64,000 nt of DNA from Chrysomallon squamiferum (GCA_012295275.1 CM022665.1:27959446-28023445); one strand, 5' to 3'; positions 50,252 to 63,563 are shown, counted from the stretch's first letter. Notes: generated by a model not told the origin, from the sequence alone. Numbers and translations are program-made.

Positions 50252-52124
50252 GAGAGAAGAAAGAAATAAAAAGAAGGGAAACAATTAAAAACAACTAAAG
50301 ACCGCAGTTATTTTTTAATTATTAACAATAAAATAAAATAAAATAAATTAATAGAATAAAATAAAATAAAATACAAATCACAAACAAAACAACAACAAAC
50401 AAACAAAAAATCAATATTGTAATTATTTAACATTTCTATAAAATATTTTAATTTAGGAGAAAGTTTATCCACATTATTAAACAAATAAATAATGAAACGG
50501 AAGAAGTTTTTTTTTTAATATATTAAGGTGTGTGTGTCACGATGGAGCGTGGGAGGTGCGTATAGGTTTAGAAATTATTACGTTAAAATGTGAAATTATC
50601 TTAATAGCTATTCTGAAATACTTCTAAATTAAAAAAAATCGTATTAACAGATATTTCAGTAATTTTAAAAACGATAAAAAGTGATTAAAAATTACTTTTT
50701 ATTCAAAACTTGACCCTAAAAAAATAACTGTAAATTATGAATTTGCCTAGTTTAATATGATGAAAAAAAAAAAACGAAACAAATAAAATTATAAATCCAG
50801 AAAATATAAACACGTAATAATTAAAAAAAATAATAATAAAACTAAATAATTTTGCAGTATAATAATTTTGATTATTTTGGGATGGACCATAGTAACAGAG
50901 AAAGATGATGATTTACTGTACAGTTTCCTGTCTATAGATAATTCTCCAAATATTATCATAAAATAGCTATAATTTCAGGTTTTAATCATTAACAGCAATA
51001 AAAGATAAGAGAGAAAACAAGTAATTAAAAAAAAATCAGGTTTTCATGTTGCTCATTTTTAAATGATTACTCATTGCCTTATTGTACTTACATAGATTTA
51101 AATTTATCATATATTATTAGACTTGAAATGATTCTTAATTTAAAGTTATTGACTATCAAGTTTTTGTGACATTGTGTTTTGTTTGACTTAGTCAAATGGG
51201 CAACCATGTCAGTTTCCTGAGTTAGTTGGGTAGACCTAATTATGTCATATGTTCTTAAACTGTTGTTCATTTGAACGAAATCAGACAGTATTTGTCATCT
51301 TTTACATATATTTTGAAATAAGAAAGAAAATTCATGAATATATTAACTTCATTCAAGCATAGGCTATAATAAAATGGTACTTTACTGACAGCAAGATATA
51401 ATCAAAATTTTAATATAAAAATTATTTATTGATATGGTTCTAGTGTGTTTCGTTATGTCAAGAGACAAACAAATTATTTCACATCGTTTTGAAATAAGTC
51501 CTTGAAGGTGGAATAAACACTAAGGGTTGAATTTCAACTAAAGGTGGCAAGTGTTGTTTTTTCTATTTTTGTTCTTTAAAGAACATTTCTCAGGTAGATT
51601 TTTTTCTAAATTATTGAAATTCATAACATACAAAACATACAAAACATTTTCTCAGAATCATTTTGCTCTAAGCTCTTTTGAAATTGGATATTACTGTGTC
51701 AAAGGCCAAATATTTCATGGTAGCTGTGATTCCAATCATCAAAATCAAATAAAAATGAAAATAAAAATTTAAATATAGGCACAAATGGTAATCTGTTACT
51801 ACTAGTATATACTAGGTATTGATACCCAAATACTGGAACATGGAGATTTGATCATATTAGGATCACTAATATTAATTTCTAATTTAAAAGTTTATTCAAG
51901 TATTGCTTATATAATATTATTTTGTAAAGTTATAAAATCCTCTGCACCAAAAACCAGTAGTTAATTCAAATGTGATAGTTAAGTAAGCTTTAATTCTAAG
52001 ATATTTTGTTGAAATGTAATTTATGTTTTGGTTGTTTAAACATGATTAACAAATGCCAATTATTGGGATTGTTTTCAGTCTTTATTTCTCAGAAACTAAG
52101 CTGACAATATCTTTTTGATAGACA

Positions 52125-55100
52125 ATGCTATCAGCAATGAGTACTGCTGATAATGCCTTTAGTAGAACTGAATGCAAAGATGACTGGGAAATTATTCAGA
52201 AGGAGTTTGATGACATTAACAGTGATGTGCAAACACTGCTCTTACAACATGCTTCAGGTAAAATTGTGTGTGTGTGTGTTGATGTGTGTTTGTATATGTG
52301 TCCATATAATTTATAATTGAATATTATAATTCTGTCCTTTTAATTTAACATAATGAAAAAAAAATCATAATCTCATTAAATTTTTCATTGTTTATGTAAT
52401 AATCTAATTTATTTACAGATCTTAGTAATCAAAACATTGTCACAGAAAATGATGAAAACGTTAAAGATCTCAGAACACAATTGTTGAAAGATGATGACAG
52501 TTTCAGTGTTCACAGCTGGGTATCACCAAACATCTTACCAAAAACAGAACTAAATGAAATACATGGAACCAACCAGATTAAAACAAATGATGCTTCAGTT
52601 ACACAAGATTATCATCAAATATCAGGAATTCTGCCATTCTTTAAGAAGTCTAGTGATCAGATTCAAAACCTTAAACCGAAGTTTCATTTAGCAGTAGCAA
52701 AAACTCAGTCAAAACCTTCCAGTAGCCTGATATCTTCAGAAGTATTAACATCTTCACTGAATGAAAAGACACCAATAATTTCTGAACAAATGGCTTTTGA
52801 AGGATTATATTCTTTCTCAGATATAAAACACACTTTTTCTGATGAGCAACCAATTATATCTTCTGTAGGATTAACGTTAAATAAGCAACCAGTTTTATCT
52901 CCTGCAGGATTAACATTCAATAAGCAAAAAACTTCATCTTCAGCAGGATTAATGTTAAATAGGCAACCAGCAATAATTTGTACAGCAGTAACATCAAACA
53001 AGCAACAAACAATATCTTTTAGAAAACTGACATCAAACAAGCAGCCATCAGCAGTGGTGACATCAGATAAGCAAATACCAAGTGACACAAGTTCAGTCGC
53101 TGAGAACAGATGTTTATCAAATATGAACAGTGGTAACAATGACGATGTTACAATGAAGTCTAATTTTGACAGAAGTTCTGAAAACATGATGCATACTAAG
53201 CAGACTGTTTTACTTTTATTACAAGATGAAATTCCCATGAAATCTTATGAACAACCAGTTGACAGAACATTGTTTGGAAGACCAGATGTTGTTTGTTCTG
53301 CCATGTTAAAACATAATGTTAGTACAGAGCTTGACCAAAGTGTTGATGATGGTGCTGCTGCTGCATCTGTAAACATGACAGATGACAACAGAAATGTTTC
53401 AGAAATTATGGCTGTAAAGGAAAATCCTCAGAATGTTCTGAATGCAGAAGTTATTTCAGAAAATTGTAATAAAGCTTTTATTTGTTCTGATGAAACAGAT
53501 AAAAGTGTTGATGATATCAAGCAAAGCGAATCTAATGCTAATGATCAGCAAAAGGCAGATTTTAGTTTTGTAAGTAACAGCAGCATGTTGTCTCAATCCA
53601 TCGTGAAGAATGTCATAAAACTACTTGATGCAGAGATTGATTTGAAAAATACTTCTGTCAGTAAACCAGATCCTGCTGGAGAAACAGTCAGTGCAGATGA
53701 CATAAAAATATTCTATAATATTTCACAGGTGATGGCAGATTTCAGTTTGGTAGACAGAAGCCAAATCCTCCCCCACTCACTAGCTAATAGAATTATTGAA
53801 AAGCTGAATTTAAATATCAAGTCACAAACTTTATCTATGAGTGAACCTCATATTCCTGAAAAATATCATGACTCATTACTTACTTTGCCTGGTGTTGGTG
53901 AAAATTACAATACTAATGTCAGTATTTCTGTTCCTGAAAAACTGGATCTTTCTGTGTCAAATAAAAGCACTGAGAGATTGAAAAGTTGCACAAATACAGA
54001 AGAAAATGATTCTGCAGATGACATGCATAAACCAGATTTGTGGAACAGCAAAGCCAGGCTAGATTCAAAACAAAACAAATGCTCAGTTATTGCCAGTTTA
54101 CTTCAACAAAGCATAAAGGAAGACAGACTGGATATGAATCCATTACCAAAAAAAGCTGGAATTAATTCTACCATTGAAATAAAATTGAAAGCATCTGATA
54201 AAACTGTGATTTCTTCATCTCTTAATGAGAAAAGAAGAGTACAATGTAATAATGGGAAAGCGAGAAAAATAGAAAAACAACAAAAGAGTATAAAACACAG
54301 AACAGACACCAAAAAGAGTGGTGCAGGAAGTACTCGTAAGTCTTACTTCATTTCTGCAGAGCAAAAGAAACAAAATAAAAGATCTCTTGAAAAACAAAAA
54401 AATGAAAACATGGCTGAAAGTGAAAAAAAAAGAGATTTAAAAATATTTTACAATAAAGATGAATCCAAGGTCAGAAAGGAATGCTTAAATGTACCAAGAT
54501 CTGTATTTCATAAAACAGAAAGAAGAAGAGAATTCATTTCAAAAATGAAAGAGATTCAGAATGATGTTGCTGATGTTAGTACAAATAATTCAGTTGGACT
54601 GGAGAATATGACAACCCATCAAACTGTTCGTTTAAAACCTAAAAAATTAAAATTTTCATTGGATACATTACTACAGAAAATCTGCAATCACAAGAAGTCT
54701 GAGAAAGATAAAAAACAGTCAACAGAAATAAATTCCACTGACAGTAAAGAAAACAAAATACCAGGTTGCTTCAAAAGTAATCTTTTCAAAGGCATTTTCA
54801 AGAAAAAGTCAGTGAAAATAAATGAAAATAACTCCACTCAACCAGTGTTTGTTTATAAAGGAGATCAGAGCACTGAAGATTGTGATTCTGTTCACAAGTT
54901 TTTAACAACTGTTGATCCACATCATAACATTACTAGTCAGAAATATGATCTTTCTAGAAATAATATCAACAGCAGCACTGGATTTTCTGACAAACAGCCA
55001 AATAGCCAAAATATTTGTGCTGGAATATCTTCAAGTTTAAATATGTCTTCAAACAAAAACCCTAATGCTTCAGAGCAAAAACAGACTGGAATATTTGAAG

Positions 55101-58100
55101 ATACCATCAATGAATGCGATATCTCTGACTCTATGATAAATCAGAAAGAACAGCATCATATCATAATTCAAGGACAAGCACTTTCAGACATGAATCCAGA
55201 AAGTAAGTACAAGAAATGTGATTTTCCAAACAATATGGCAAATCAGTCCAGACATAGATCATCCACTGACAGTGAGGATCATGTTATAAATGAATGGTTT
55301 GTATCCTCTTCACAGCTAGCAGTGGGTTCCACAGTTTTTTCAACACAGACATCTCAGTTACATCAAGACCTTATATCACAGACTTATAGTGTCACAAACC
55401 CATTCCCTGATACAAATGACTATTTCTTATCACAAGGTACCTCTTCCTCACATTCAGTGCCACCAGTGATTCACTCAGTTAACCAGAATAACTCGGCAGT
55501 AATTCATCCAGTTAATCCGTTTGGATACAGTAACTCAGAAATGATTGATCCAGTCACAAACAGTAGCTCAGCAGAATTTGATCCATTTGGATACAATAAC
55601 TCAGTAATGTTTGGTCCAGTCACAAGTGGTAACTCTTTAGTCGTTCCATTAGGATACAATAACTCATATACGAATGCATACCCAAACAGTTACTCAACAA
55701 TGATTGATCCAGCTACTAACAGTAACTCTGTAATTATTGATCCAGTCACATACAATAACTCAACAATGTTTGGCCAAGTTGGATATAATAATTGGATGAT
55801 TGATTCAGTCACAAATGGTAACTCAGTAATGATTGATCCAGTAACTCACAGTAATTCAATGCATTGTTGGCCAGTTTTTGTAGAAACTGTTCCTGTGACA
55901 TTACCACTCCCCATGAGATATTTCTACTTTAGATCTGAGATGGTGGAGACTTTATCTCACCCACAGTGTAACAAGTATCAGAGTTCACCATTGATGCCTA
56001 CTTACAAACCATTAATGGAGGAAGATACATTGTTTGAAACATCTTTTCCTTCAGTGCAAAAAGATGTTCTTCCAAACAGCCATCTTCTAAATCCACCACC
56101 TGTAATGTATCCTGATGTGTCTTCCTATGATCAGCCTCCACATATTCATTCCTTTAATACTAGTGATGTCACATCAACTCTGTCTTCATCTCAACCTGAT
56201 GCTTTAACCACTGGTTCCTTCCCAGTGCCACCTCTTCTTTCATCCATTCGTGATCCACCATCATTTACAGAAAATCCATTTATCTCAGCTACTCTGCCAT
56301 ATTTGTTGTCAGTAGAAGATTTGAACCTTGTACTGAAGACATCTGCACACTCAGGAATGAAAAGAAATTTGGAGTTGATGGATGAGAAGTACTCCATCAA
56401 AAAAGGATGCAGAAAAGCTTACAGGTCAGCTAATAACAGCAAATCAGATGATCTGAATTCCCTACACAGTGAAACAGGTCCACAGCCAGCATCAGCAGAT
56501 GATCTACTATCAGATTCAGAGACTTCATCTATAAGCCCATCAAAGAAATTTAAATATACAGAGCCCAGACCACCACTGAAAAGATACATGGAAAGATTTT
56601 TGAATAAACAAAAGAAATGTATTCTTATACCAGCAACTAGTACTTTGAACACAAGCTTATTAGAGGATCTTACTAGTTTGTCTGGTTTAAAACAAAATGA
56701 AACAGATGATGTAAACATAGCTTCAGGATCACAAGACTCTGCTGACAAACTGAAAGAACAAAGGAAACATATATTGTACAGAGACTTGCCAATAAAAAAA
56801 CGTTACATGAGAACAGTTTATTGGCATAATATAGAAATGCAGCAGAAAATGAGTGGTAACCATGACTCAACAGATGATCCACGCAGACAAATGAAAAAAA
56901 AACTTTGCACTGTAAAGGTAGGTAACTAATATAGTGTACCTTTAGGTAGTATATACAAATATAATATTCCATGGATTTTTCTTAATTGTTATATTTTCAT
57001 TCTCTGTATATCTATATGTCTCTCTTTCTCTATATATTAGTAATATTCATTCAATTTCTAATTTTAGATACAAAGACAAATTGTTTTTAAAATTTAAATG
57101 TCTTTAATTCAGTTTTAAAAGTTTGATATGTTTGCTGTAAAGAGAGTGCTGACCACCAGACATTGTACATAACTGTGCAGAAATAATATTTAGAACTTCA
57201 TTTATTTTATATCCATTATGCCATTTGTTATCTAATTTTTTAATTTAAATCAGATACATTTATAATAAATACAATTTAGTAGTTACTCTAGAATTATATT
57301 TTATTTTATTTTGATTTCAGAAAACACAATTACCAACAGCTGTTATACTGTCCAACATCTGCAAGCACATAAACAAGTTTATGGATATTTCTGTCAACAG
57401 TATTTGTATAAACTGTCGTAACAGCCACAAACCTTATGTATGTATTATAACAACAAAATAATATATCCAGTAGAAGCTTTCTGTAAAAGTATATTTTTAA
57501 AATGTGTTCAATTTAATACATAATGACTGTACAAGAGTCTATTTTAAGAGGTAGATATTGATAATAATATACTTTAGTAAAGTATTTTTGTTTTTTTACT
57601 TTATTTATTTTTTTACATTTTTTGTAATAAATGTAAATAATACATTTTTAAGATGGTTAATTAGAAATGGATTTCTGATGTACTGAATTTAATTCTGAGA
57701 GAAGAGGTGCATAATTAAGTTATATAGAACCTCATATTTGTATAACCAAATATTTTCAAATACTGCGACATGTATGTGTATATTTATAGCTTTTAACTTA
57801 GACATTAAAACAATTATAAATACTATTACTTTTAAATGTTTTAATATATAAATATTATTTTATAGAGTGAATAAATTATTAAACATTTGTGCAATTTATT
57901 TACAAGATTGAATTTACATTTTTAATACTGTTGTTTATTTCAGTTTATAAAGCTTGCTCAGTTGTGTCACATACAGGTGAAGACAACAGATCTGTGTCTA
58001 CAACTGAAAAAAACTAAGTATGTAGTCAAATGACAGAAATGAATGTTTCCAGGAATTTTTAAAATATTAACTTATGAAATGTCGATAAAAAGAGAAAAAT

Positions 58101-58284
58101 ATTAAACTATTAAAAATATTAACATATTAAATATATAGTAATACAAGTAATTTTTGTTTACTTTTTTTTTTTTTCTGATATTTTTGTGTTATTTCTGCAA
58201 GAGAACTTACTTTTTTAATAAAACTGTATTTACAGCAACAGCAGAAGACCTACATCTTTAGATCTGGAAAAACTGCTTGACTGA
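52125..58284 (+). CDS. Large Ser/Asn-rich disordered protein of unknown function (five coding exons)
   Basis: Coding exons 52125-52257, 52419-56917, 57321-57437, 57944-58017 and 58236-58284 give 1623 residues. The start is the first ATG after the acceptor at 52121; a second Met follows four codons later. I do not recognise the family. Residues 1-44 look like a short helix (DDWEIIQKEFDDINSDVQTL). About 190-262 hold repeats ending in NKQ. About 424-543 hold two copies of a 60-residue repeat starting ADFSxV. About 560-860 is Lys-rich with likely nuclear-localisation clusters. About 1060-1195 is a tandem array around MIDPVT and GYNNS. Near the end, PRPPLKRYMERF (about 1428) and LPIKKRYMRTVY (about 1501) share a P-x-KKRYM motif. 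The C-terminal 105 residues, on the last small exons, carry a compact ICINCRNSHKPYFIKLAQLC segment that may be the only folded part. A nuclear protein is a reasonable guess; function is unknown. Confidence 0.85.
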
Positions 58285-59030
58285 CTTCTGCATCTAACTC
58301 CCATATCCCAGCATGCATTAGTTACTACAACCAGGACATTACAAATGTTTGTTTTAACTAAGAAAGGAAAAAATATTGGTTTCTTTATACAAATTTGGTT
58401 TAGGATAGCATATCCGTTGTGTTATTATCTGAAAAATGTTTTTAATGTTGTTCTTAACCTTTTAATAAAAAAAAGTTTTGAATTCAGTAGTTAACAGATT
58501 TTCATTTTAGACAAGAATTTGGCAACAAATATCTCAAATAAAAATGTTTTGAATGTGTTCTTGACCTTTGAATAATAATGTTTTTAGACATTTGAAATGT
58601 TTCTAGTTTTTAGTGTAAGTGCTTTCTCACCTTACTGTTGTAAAAGAATAATATTTTTTTACAATTTATTTTTTTAAATTTGGTTTCTTTAAACAGTATT
58701 GAGTTTATGATAGCATATTCATTATGCTATTATCTCAAATAATGTTTCAGATGTTGCTGTTACCTTTTAATAACAATGTTTTGAATACAATAGTTATCAG
58801 ATTTTCTTTTTAGACAAGAATTGAAATGTTTCTAGTTTTTAGTGTGTTTTCTCACATTTAGTGTACTGATGTAAAAGAAAGACAAAAATTGTTTTCTTTA
58901 CAAAAATTTGGTTTAAGATGGTATATCCATTGTTATTATCTGAAAAAAAAATGTTGTTCTTAACCTTTTAATAAAAAGAGTTTTGAATTCAGTAGTTAAC
59001 AGATTTTCTTTTTACACTTGTTTTAATTGA
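58285..59030 (+). repeat. 3' UTR of the long-exon gene made of a degenerate tandem repeat
   Basis: The elements TTGGTTTCTTTA, TAGCATATCCGTTGTG-like, TTATTATCTGAAAAATG, GTTCTTAACCTTTTAATAA and AGTAGTTAACAGATTTTC recur in the same order. The AACCTTTTAATAA anchor falls near 58456, 58563 (poor), 58762 and 58962, so the longer period is about 200 bases and each unit carries its own AATAAA-like motif (first at 58464-58469). Confidence 0.75.
58464..58469 (+). terminator. Candidate polyadenylation signal of the long-exon gene
   Basis: AATAAA 180 bases after the stop. The tandem repeat supplies further AATAAA or near matches downstream (about 58970), so alternative 3' ends are possible. Confidence 0.4.
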
Positions 59031-60724
59031 AACAAACTTCTGTTATTAAATAGATATCAATACATTCTTAATTAGTGATTAATTATCATACATCATCATC
59101 CTGCTCCATTTTCTATGTTACAGCTGAAATCCAACATAATTTTTATCGAGTATACATCCATTAAACCATCTATGATAAATACAGATACAGTATTTAAAAA
59201 ATAAATAAAATAAAACAAGTTAAATCAACAACAGATAACTTAGAATAAAAATTTATTTCTGGTTTTATAAGTATCTAACAGTTTAAAATCTGCATTTGAC
59301 AAGCACTGCAGTACACAAATTGTATGGTTTTTGCATTGACTAAAATGTTACCAATAACACATAATATTTCCAAATGAACAATACAAATTTTCATATATTA
59401 CTTTATATAAACAAGAATTATTACAATTCCTATTGTACTTCAAACTGTTATTCAAAGTGCACCTTTGGTAATACAAAGATAGCCTAAATACTTTTCTGCA
59501 TACTTCCACATAGTGAGTAGTTAAAAATAGCTAAATACTATTATATATCTTTAACTGTCACTGAATACAGAGAGGATCAGTTTGTTTCAGTTTCTTTAAA
59601 ATATAAAAAAAATACCATCTGCCACAACATGTCACAACTTTGTTTGAAGAAGTAAAATGGCAGCATTAAAAAAATGTTCAAAGTTACTCAAAAGAATAAA
59701 ATTTTAACTTAGTTTATAAAGAATTTTCTTGCAGACTACTCATTTGTACTGCCACAGGTACACTCTGAAAAACGAAAAAATTAATTCTAAAAATTTTTAC
59801 TTTTCATTATGAAAAAAAAAATCACCTTGAAGCTAATTTGTAAAAGCAAAGCCACAAGTAATTAATTTATAATTTCATGATAGGAATTAAACCATTAGCT
59901 TTACAACAAAATATTCATACATGCAGTAAAACTGAAAGACAGAATAATCACACAATATTTAGTTTACATATCTTTTACCTATTCAGAAATGTTAAAACAA
60001 AAAAACCATTAGCAAAAATACAAACTAAATACAAATCATTGAAAAAACAAATACACCAGGAAACAAATGATGACCAATATTTTGATCCTCAAAATTTTGT
60101 AAAATTGTCTTCATTAAGTATAAATATAAACTGAAAACTAACAAATGTATTGAAAGTAAAGTAACCACAAACATTTCTAAATATACTGTTAATTCGATGC
60201 TTAATTTCTCAGGACAATTTGTGCTCAAGACAATAGAGATGAAATGAACAAAAATAAAAGTATTTTATATTCAGGTAATGTAAATGTTACCTGATGATAA
60301 ATTTACTACTTGATCACCTTTTCAGTTTATATCTGCAACAAATACAGTAATTAAAAACAATGTGTAATGACATACTACTCTGATCAACCTTCTTGATTCT
60401 AATGAGACAAGAAATGCTAAATATCTCGAACTTTACATTGCCAAATGCATTTGACGTCCAACCAGAACACTTTTTTTTTTTTTATAAATATTAATTTTTT
60501 GGATTCTCTGGTTTATTCATTCTTATCAAATCTGATTGTAAACTAAATCTGGATATTTGTGCTTTCTATATAACTTTAAATAAAAGATGTGTATCAATTA
60601 TAATTTATTACCTAATTAATCAGTGTGGTTATTAAATTTGTGTACAAAGGTGGTTTGTAAACAGGTAATAAATAGTGCTACAATAGATACCATTACATAA
60701 TAATAGTAATATAATCAAATAATA

Positions 60725-60760
<36 letters not shown>

Positions 60761-63259
60761 CTATATTACACCATAGTATCTATGTGTCCACTCTTTAAAT
60801 ATATAAGTGAATGTGACAGTTACATTTATTCATTTCTGCACCAATTTAAAATGTTATTAATGAAAATTTACTTAAATAATGAATAAATTATAAAAATAAC
60901 AAATAATAATGCACCAATATTTCATACTAAAATTATTTCTTTTACAAATTAATCATTATTATCATCAATGTTATTTGTTTTCTTTCTTCGAGCATTTAGT
61001 TTATAAATAAAAACAGTAAAACTCTCCAGAAAGTTTCTGTTCTGAATATCAATGAAATTATTATTTTTTTTTTGTTATTGTTCAGTTGCTTATTCATATT
61101 AAATTTCTTCATATGGCTTCATCAAAGTATTTAAAAATAAGGTGTGGGGACTTCTTTGCAATGAATATTAGAATCACTGGTACAAAATAAAATGTTTATG
61201 AGAAAAAATAAAAAAAAAAAAAAAAAAAAATCAAGACAGAAATGTTAAACATGTTTTAAAATGTACTGATATTAGGAAGAAAACAAAATAGCAGTAAACA
61301 ATGAAATAAAATAAAGTGTTTTTTTTGCAAAAGGAGAAATGTACCTTTCATGTACCAAAAATATAAGACAAACATGTTTTTAATAAACAACAGAAAAATC
61401 AACATTTTTGTTCCATGTATAACAAATACCACAGTATAACAATAATATAAGTTCCAGAGATTACTTTCACTAATATGCAGTAAAAAATAAATAAAAAATA
61501 AAAAAAACTTGATATTACAAATGAGATTCTTCAAAACAGTTATAATAACCGGTATATTTATTTCACACGTCATAAGGTGATATGAAAATCTATATGTTCC
61601 ATAAAAGCCTTTTTTCTTTCTTTTTTTTCTTTTTTCTTTTATTTATAAATGTTTTATAACAATCTTTATCCACCATCACTATATGATATGTATGACAAAG
61701 ACTAATAGTCTGAAAGATTTCATCATTGACAAAAACAAAACAATTTTAAACACATGTATTTAAAGCTAAGAATAAAAGAGTGAAGAATTCAAAACTGTAA
61801 TATACAGAATTAGAAAAAAAATAAATATATATATATATATATAGATATAGATATATAGTTTTGTGCTATACACTTATAAATAATCTTTATTAACGGCAAG
61901 TTTTGAATCAATATTTGATCTATACCAATAATTAAGTGATCCATAAATGTATATTATTTAAAATAAATAACAACAATAAAAAGGGCATCCCTTTCAAAGC
62001 TTAATATCACATTATGTGAAAATCCAATTAAATCCAATTCTTCATTAATTCTGATTGTCATAAATTATGTTTCTTCCATATATAGATTACAGTTAATTAG
62101 ATTCAAATAATTTCTAAAAGATGTTGATCACTGAAGTGAGACAGTTCTGAATTCTAACACTTAGTAATTTGAATCAGATACTAATTTCTAAAAGATAATG
62201 TCATTTAGAAATAATATAAATTTTTTATACTGAAATCTGAACACTTATATCAAATAATAGATATTAATTTCTAAAATAAAGTTTTAAACTGAGGTGGTGT
62301 GTAAATAATTTAAAATTCTTTCACTTAAAATCTGAATCTTCATTCAGATAATTTCTGAAAGATACTGTTCATTTAAACACCAGTGAAACTTCTCAAAAGC
62401 AAACAATCTGAGTCTAAGAAAAAACTTCAGTTTGGAAGGGTATTTAGTTTACTAAGGTTTTACATTAGATAAATCACAAGACCATTTCTGAGGCATTCTG
62501 ACAAAACGAGACACTTGGTACCACAAACACAAACTGAGATGTGCATATTTTCTAATGGAGCACACAAATACATTTCTACAAAATCAAATATATGGAAATT
62601 GGATAAAAACTTTCAGTATTCACTATTGCAATTGCAAAGAAACAAGAAAAAAGCCATTTAAATTAGGCAACCGGAGACTGTCTATTCATCTTAAAAAGCC
62701 CTTAGCAATCATGTTTTTTTAGGAACTGTAAGCCATGTGTCTTTGAGAAAACAAGTCAATGTAGAGTTTATACAAGCATGAATTTATTAGTATCCTTAAC
62801 ACCGTTTTTCTTTTTTGCTTTTCTTTTGTTTAAAGAGCAACTGATCTGCCAATTTTATCCTCACTCAATAAAATTTTTACATTTTTGTCTATTTACATTA
62901 AAGTTTCAATTTCAGATGCATTTTAAAATATTATCTTATTGCATTTTAAGGTGACAGAGCAAAACTTTATTCTACAAATGTGCTGTGATTTTTCACTCAT
63001 GTATTTTAAATAATTATATATAATATTACTTAAAAGTATTGCAAGCATTTGATGTTAATCATAAATTCTGGTGTGTGGTATGTGGTGTCTACCCATGCTT
63101 CTCAGTGCAATTAAAACAAAGGGGTAAACTTGCAATTTTGCAATACTATGGTTTAGTAATTTTCACATCTTTGGGTGAAAGATAAATATGTATTTGAGGG
63201 TTTTATGCACAAATCACAAATCAGTAAAAAGTGACCTAATCTATTAAAAGAGGATTATC
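59031..63259. other. AT-rich region with no gene recognised, probably intergenic and ankyrin-gene 3' UTR
   Basis: It holds (AT)n at 60727-60759, an A tract at 61208-61230 and other short A/T runs. No exon with a recognisable protein segment was found on either strand. Because the ankyrin gene ends at about 63260 on the minus strand, part of this region is likely its 3' UTR. Confidence 0.5.
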
Positions 63260-63400
63260 TCGTTACTGGCCCATGCCACAAGCATCTCCTTTTGCCAGAG
63301 CACCTAACATTCGGTTTCTGGAGACTTCCAGTTTAGTGAGGTTTTGAGAAGTTTCAATAATAAAGTTCTTTGTACTAGAACACCATACAGTCTGTTTTTC
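63260..63400 (-). pseudogene. Coding-like continuation of the ankyrin exon in another frame
   Basis: Directly after the stop of the ankyrin frame the minus strand has, one frame away, an open stretch of about 45 codons that includes NFIIETSQNLTKLEVSRNRM and ends LGALAKGDACGMGQ and a stop near 63265. Its base composition is clearly less AT-rich than the surroundings and its residue mix is protein-like. A one-base indel near 63398-63402 would account for the frame difference. It may be a sequencing or assembly error, a recent frameshift, or a separate exon whose acceptor I misplace. Confidence 0.4.
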
Positions 63401-63563
63401 AAGTGTCATGCTCTAAATGATCATGATATATTTGTATAATTTCAGTATGTCCCAGTTCCTCAGCATGTGAGTGTGGAGTATGGCCAAAGATGTCTTCCTT
63501 TTCAAAATCACCTCCATTCTTCAAAAGATATTTGACAATAGCAACAGCATTATGATAAGAAGC
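63399..63563 (-). CDS. Ankyrin-repeat protein, last exon (partial; gene continues past the right edge)
   Basis: After a T-rich acceptor (TTTTTAAG ending at 63564) the minus strand reads ASYHNAVAIVKYLLKNGGD, then a FGHTPHSHAEELGHTEII segment, ending LEHDT and a stop at 63399. Residues follow the ankyrin pattern: helix with IVKYLLKNGGDFEKED, then GHTPxxxAEELGHTEII of a second repeat. The exon phase is 0 if GCT is the first codon. Upstream exons lie beyond base 64000, or between 63564 and 64000 where I saw none. I cannot name the family member. Downstream of the stop another frame stays open and looks coding, so the true C terminus may be longer (see 63260-63400). Confidence 0.7.
   Translation of the reverse strand, partial: ASYHNAVAIVKYLLKNGGDFEKEDIFGHTPHSHAEELGHTEIIQIYHDHLEHDT

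Larger units (their letters stand above)
46609..52121. other. Shared upstream region of two divergent genes
   Basis: It must contain the promoters of the PPP1R36-like gene (left) and of the long-exon gene (right). The latter's first coding exon starts after an acceptor (TTTTGATAG ending at 52121), so a non-coding first exon lies upstream; a segment ending ACATAGACACAG followed by GTAAAT at 48932-48933 is one possible donor. Otherwise the region holds a local duplication at 46672-46899 and AAT/ATT repeats at 49254-49348 and 50215-50250. Confidence 0.5.

Noticed and set aside
52705-53238. A 177-codon antisense frame
   Set aside because: It is the shadow of the NKQ repeat region in the real plus-strand exon; codon phase and splicing support the plus strand.
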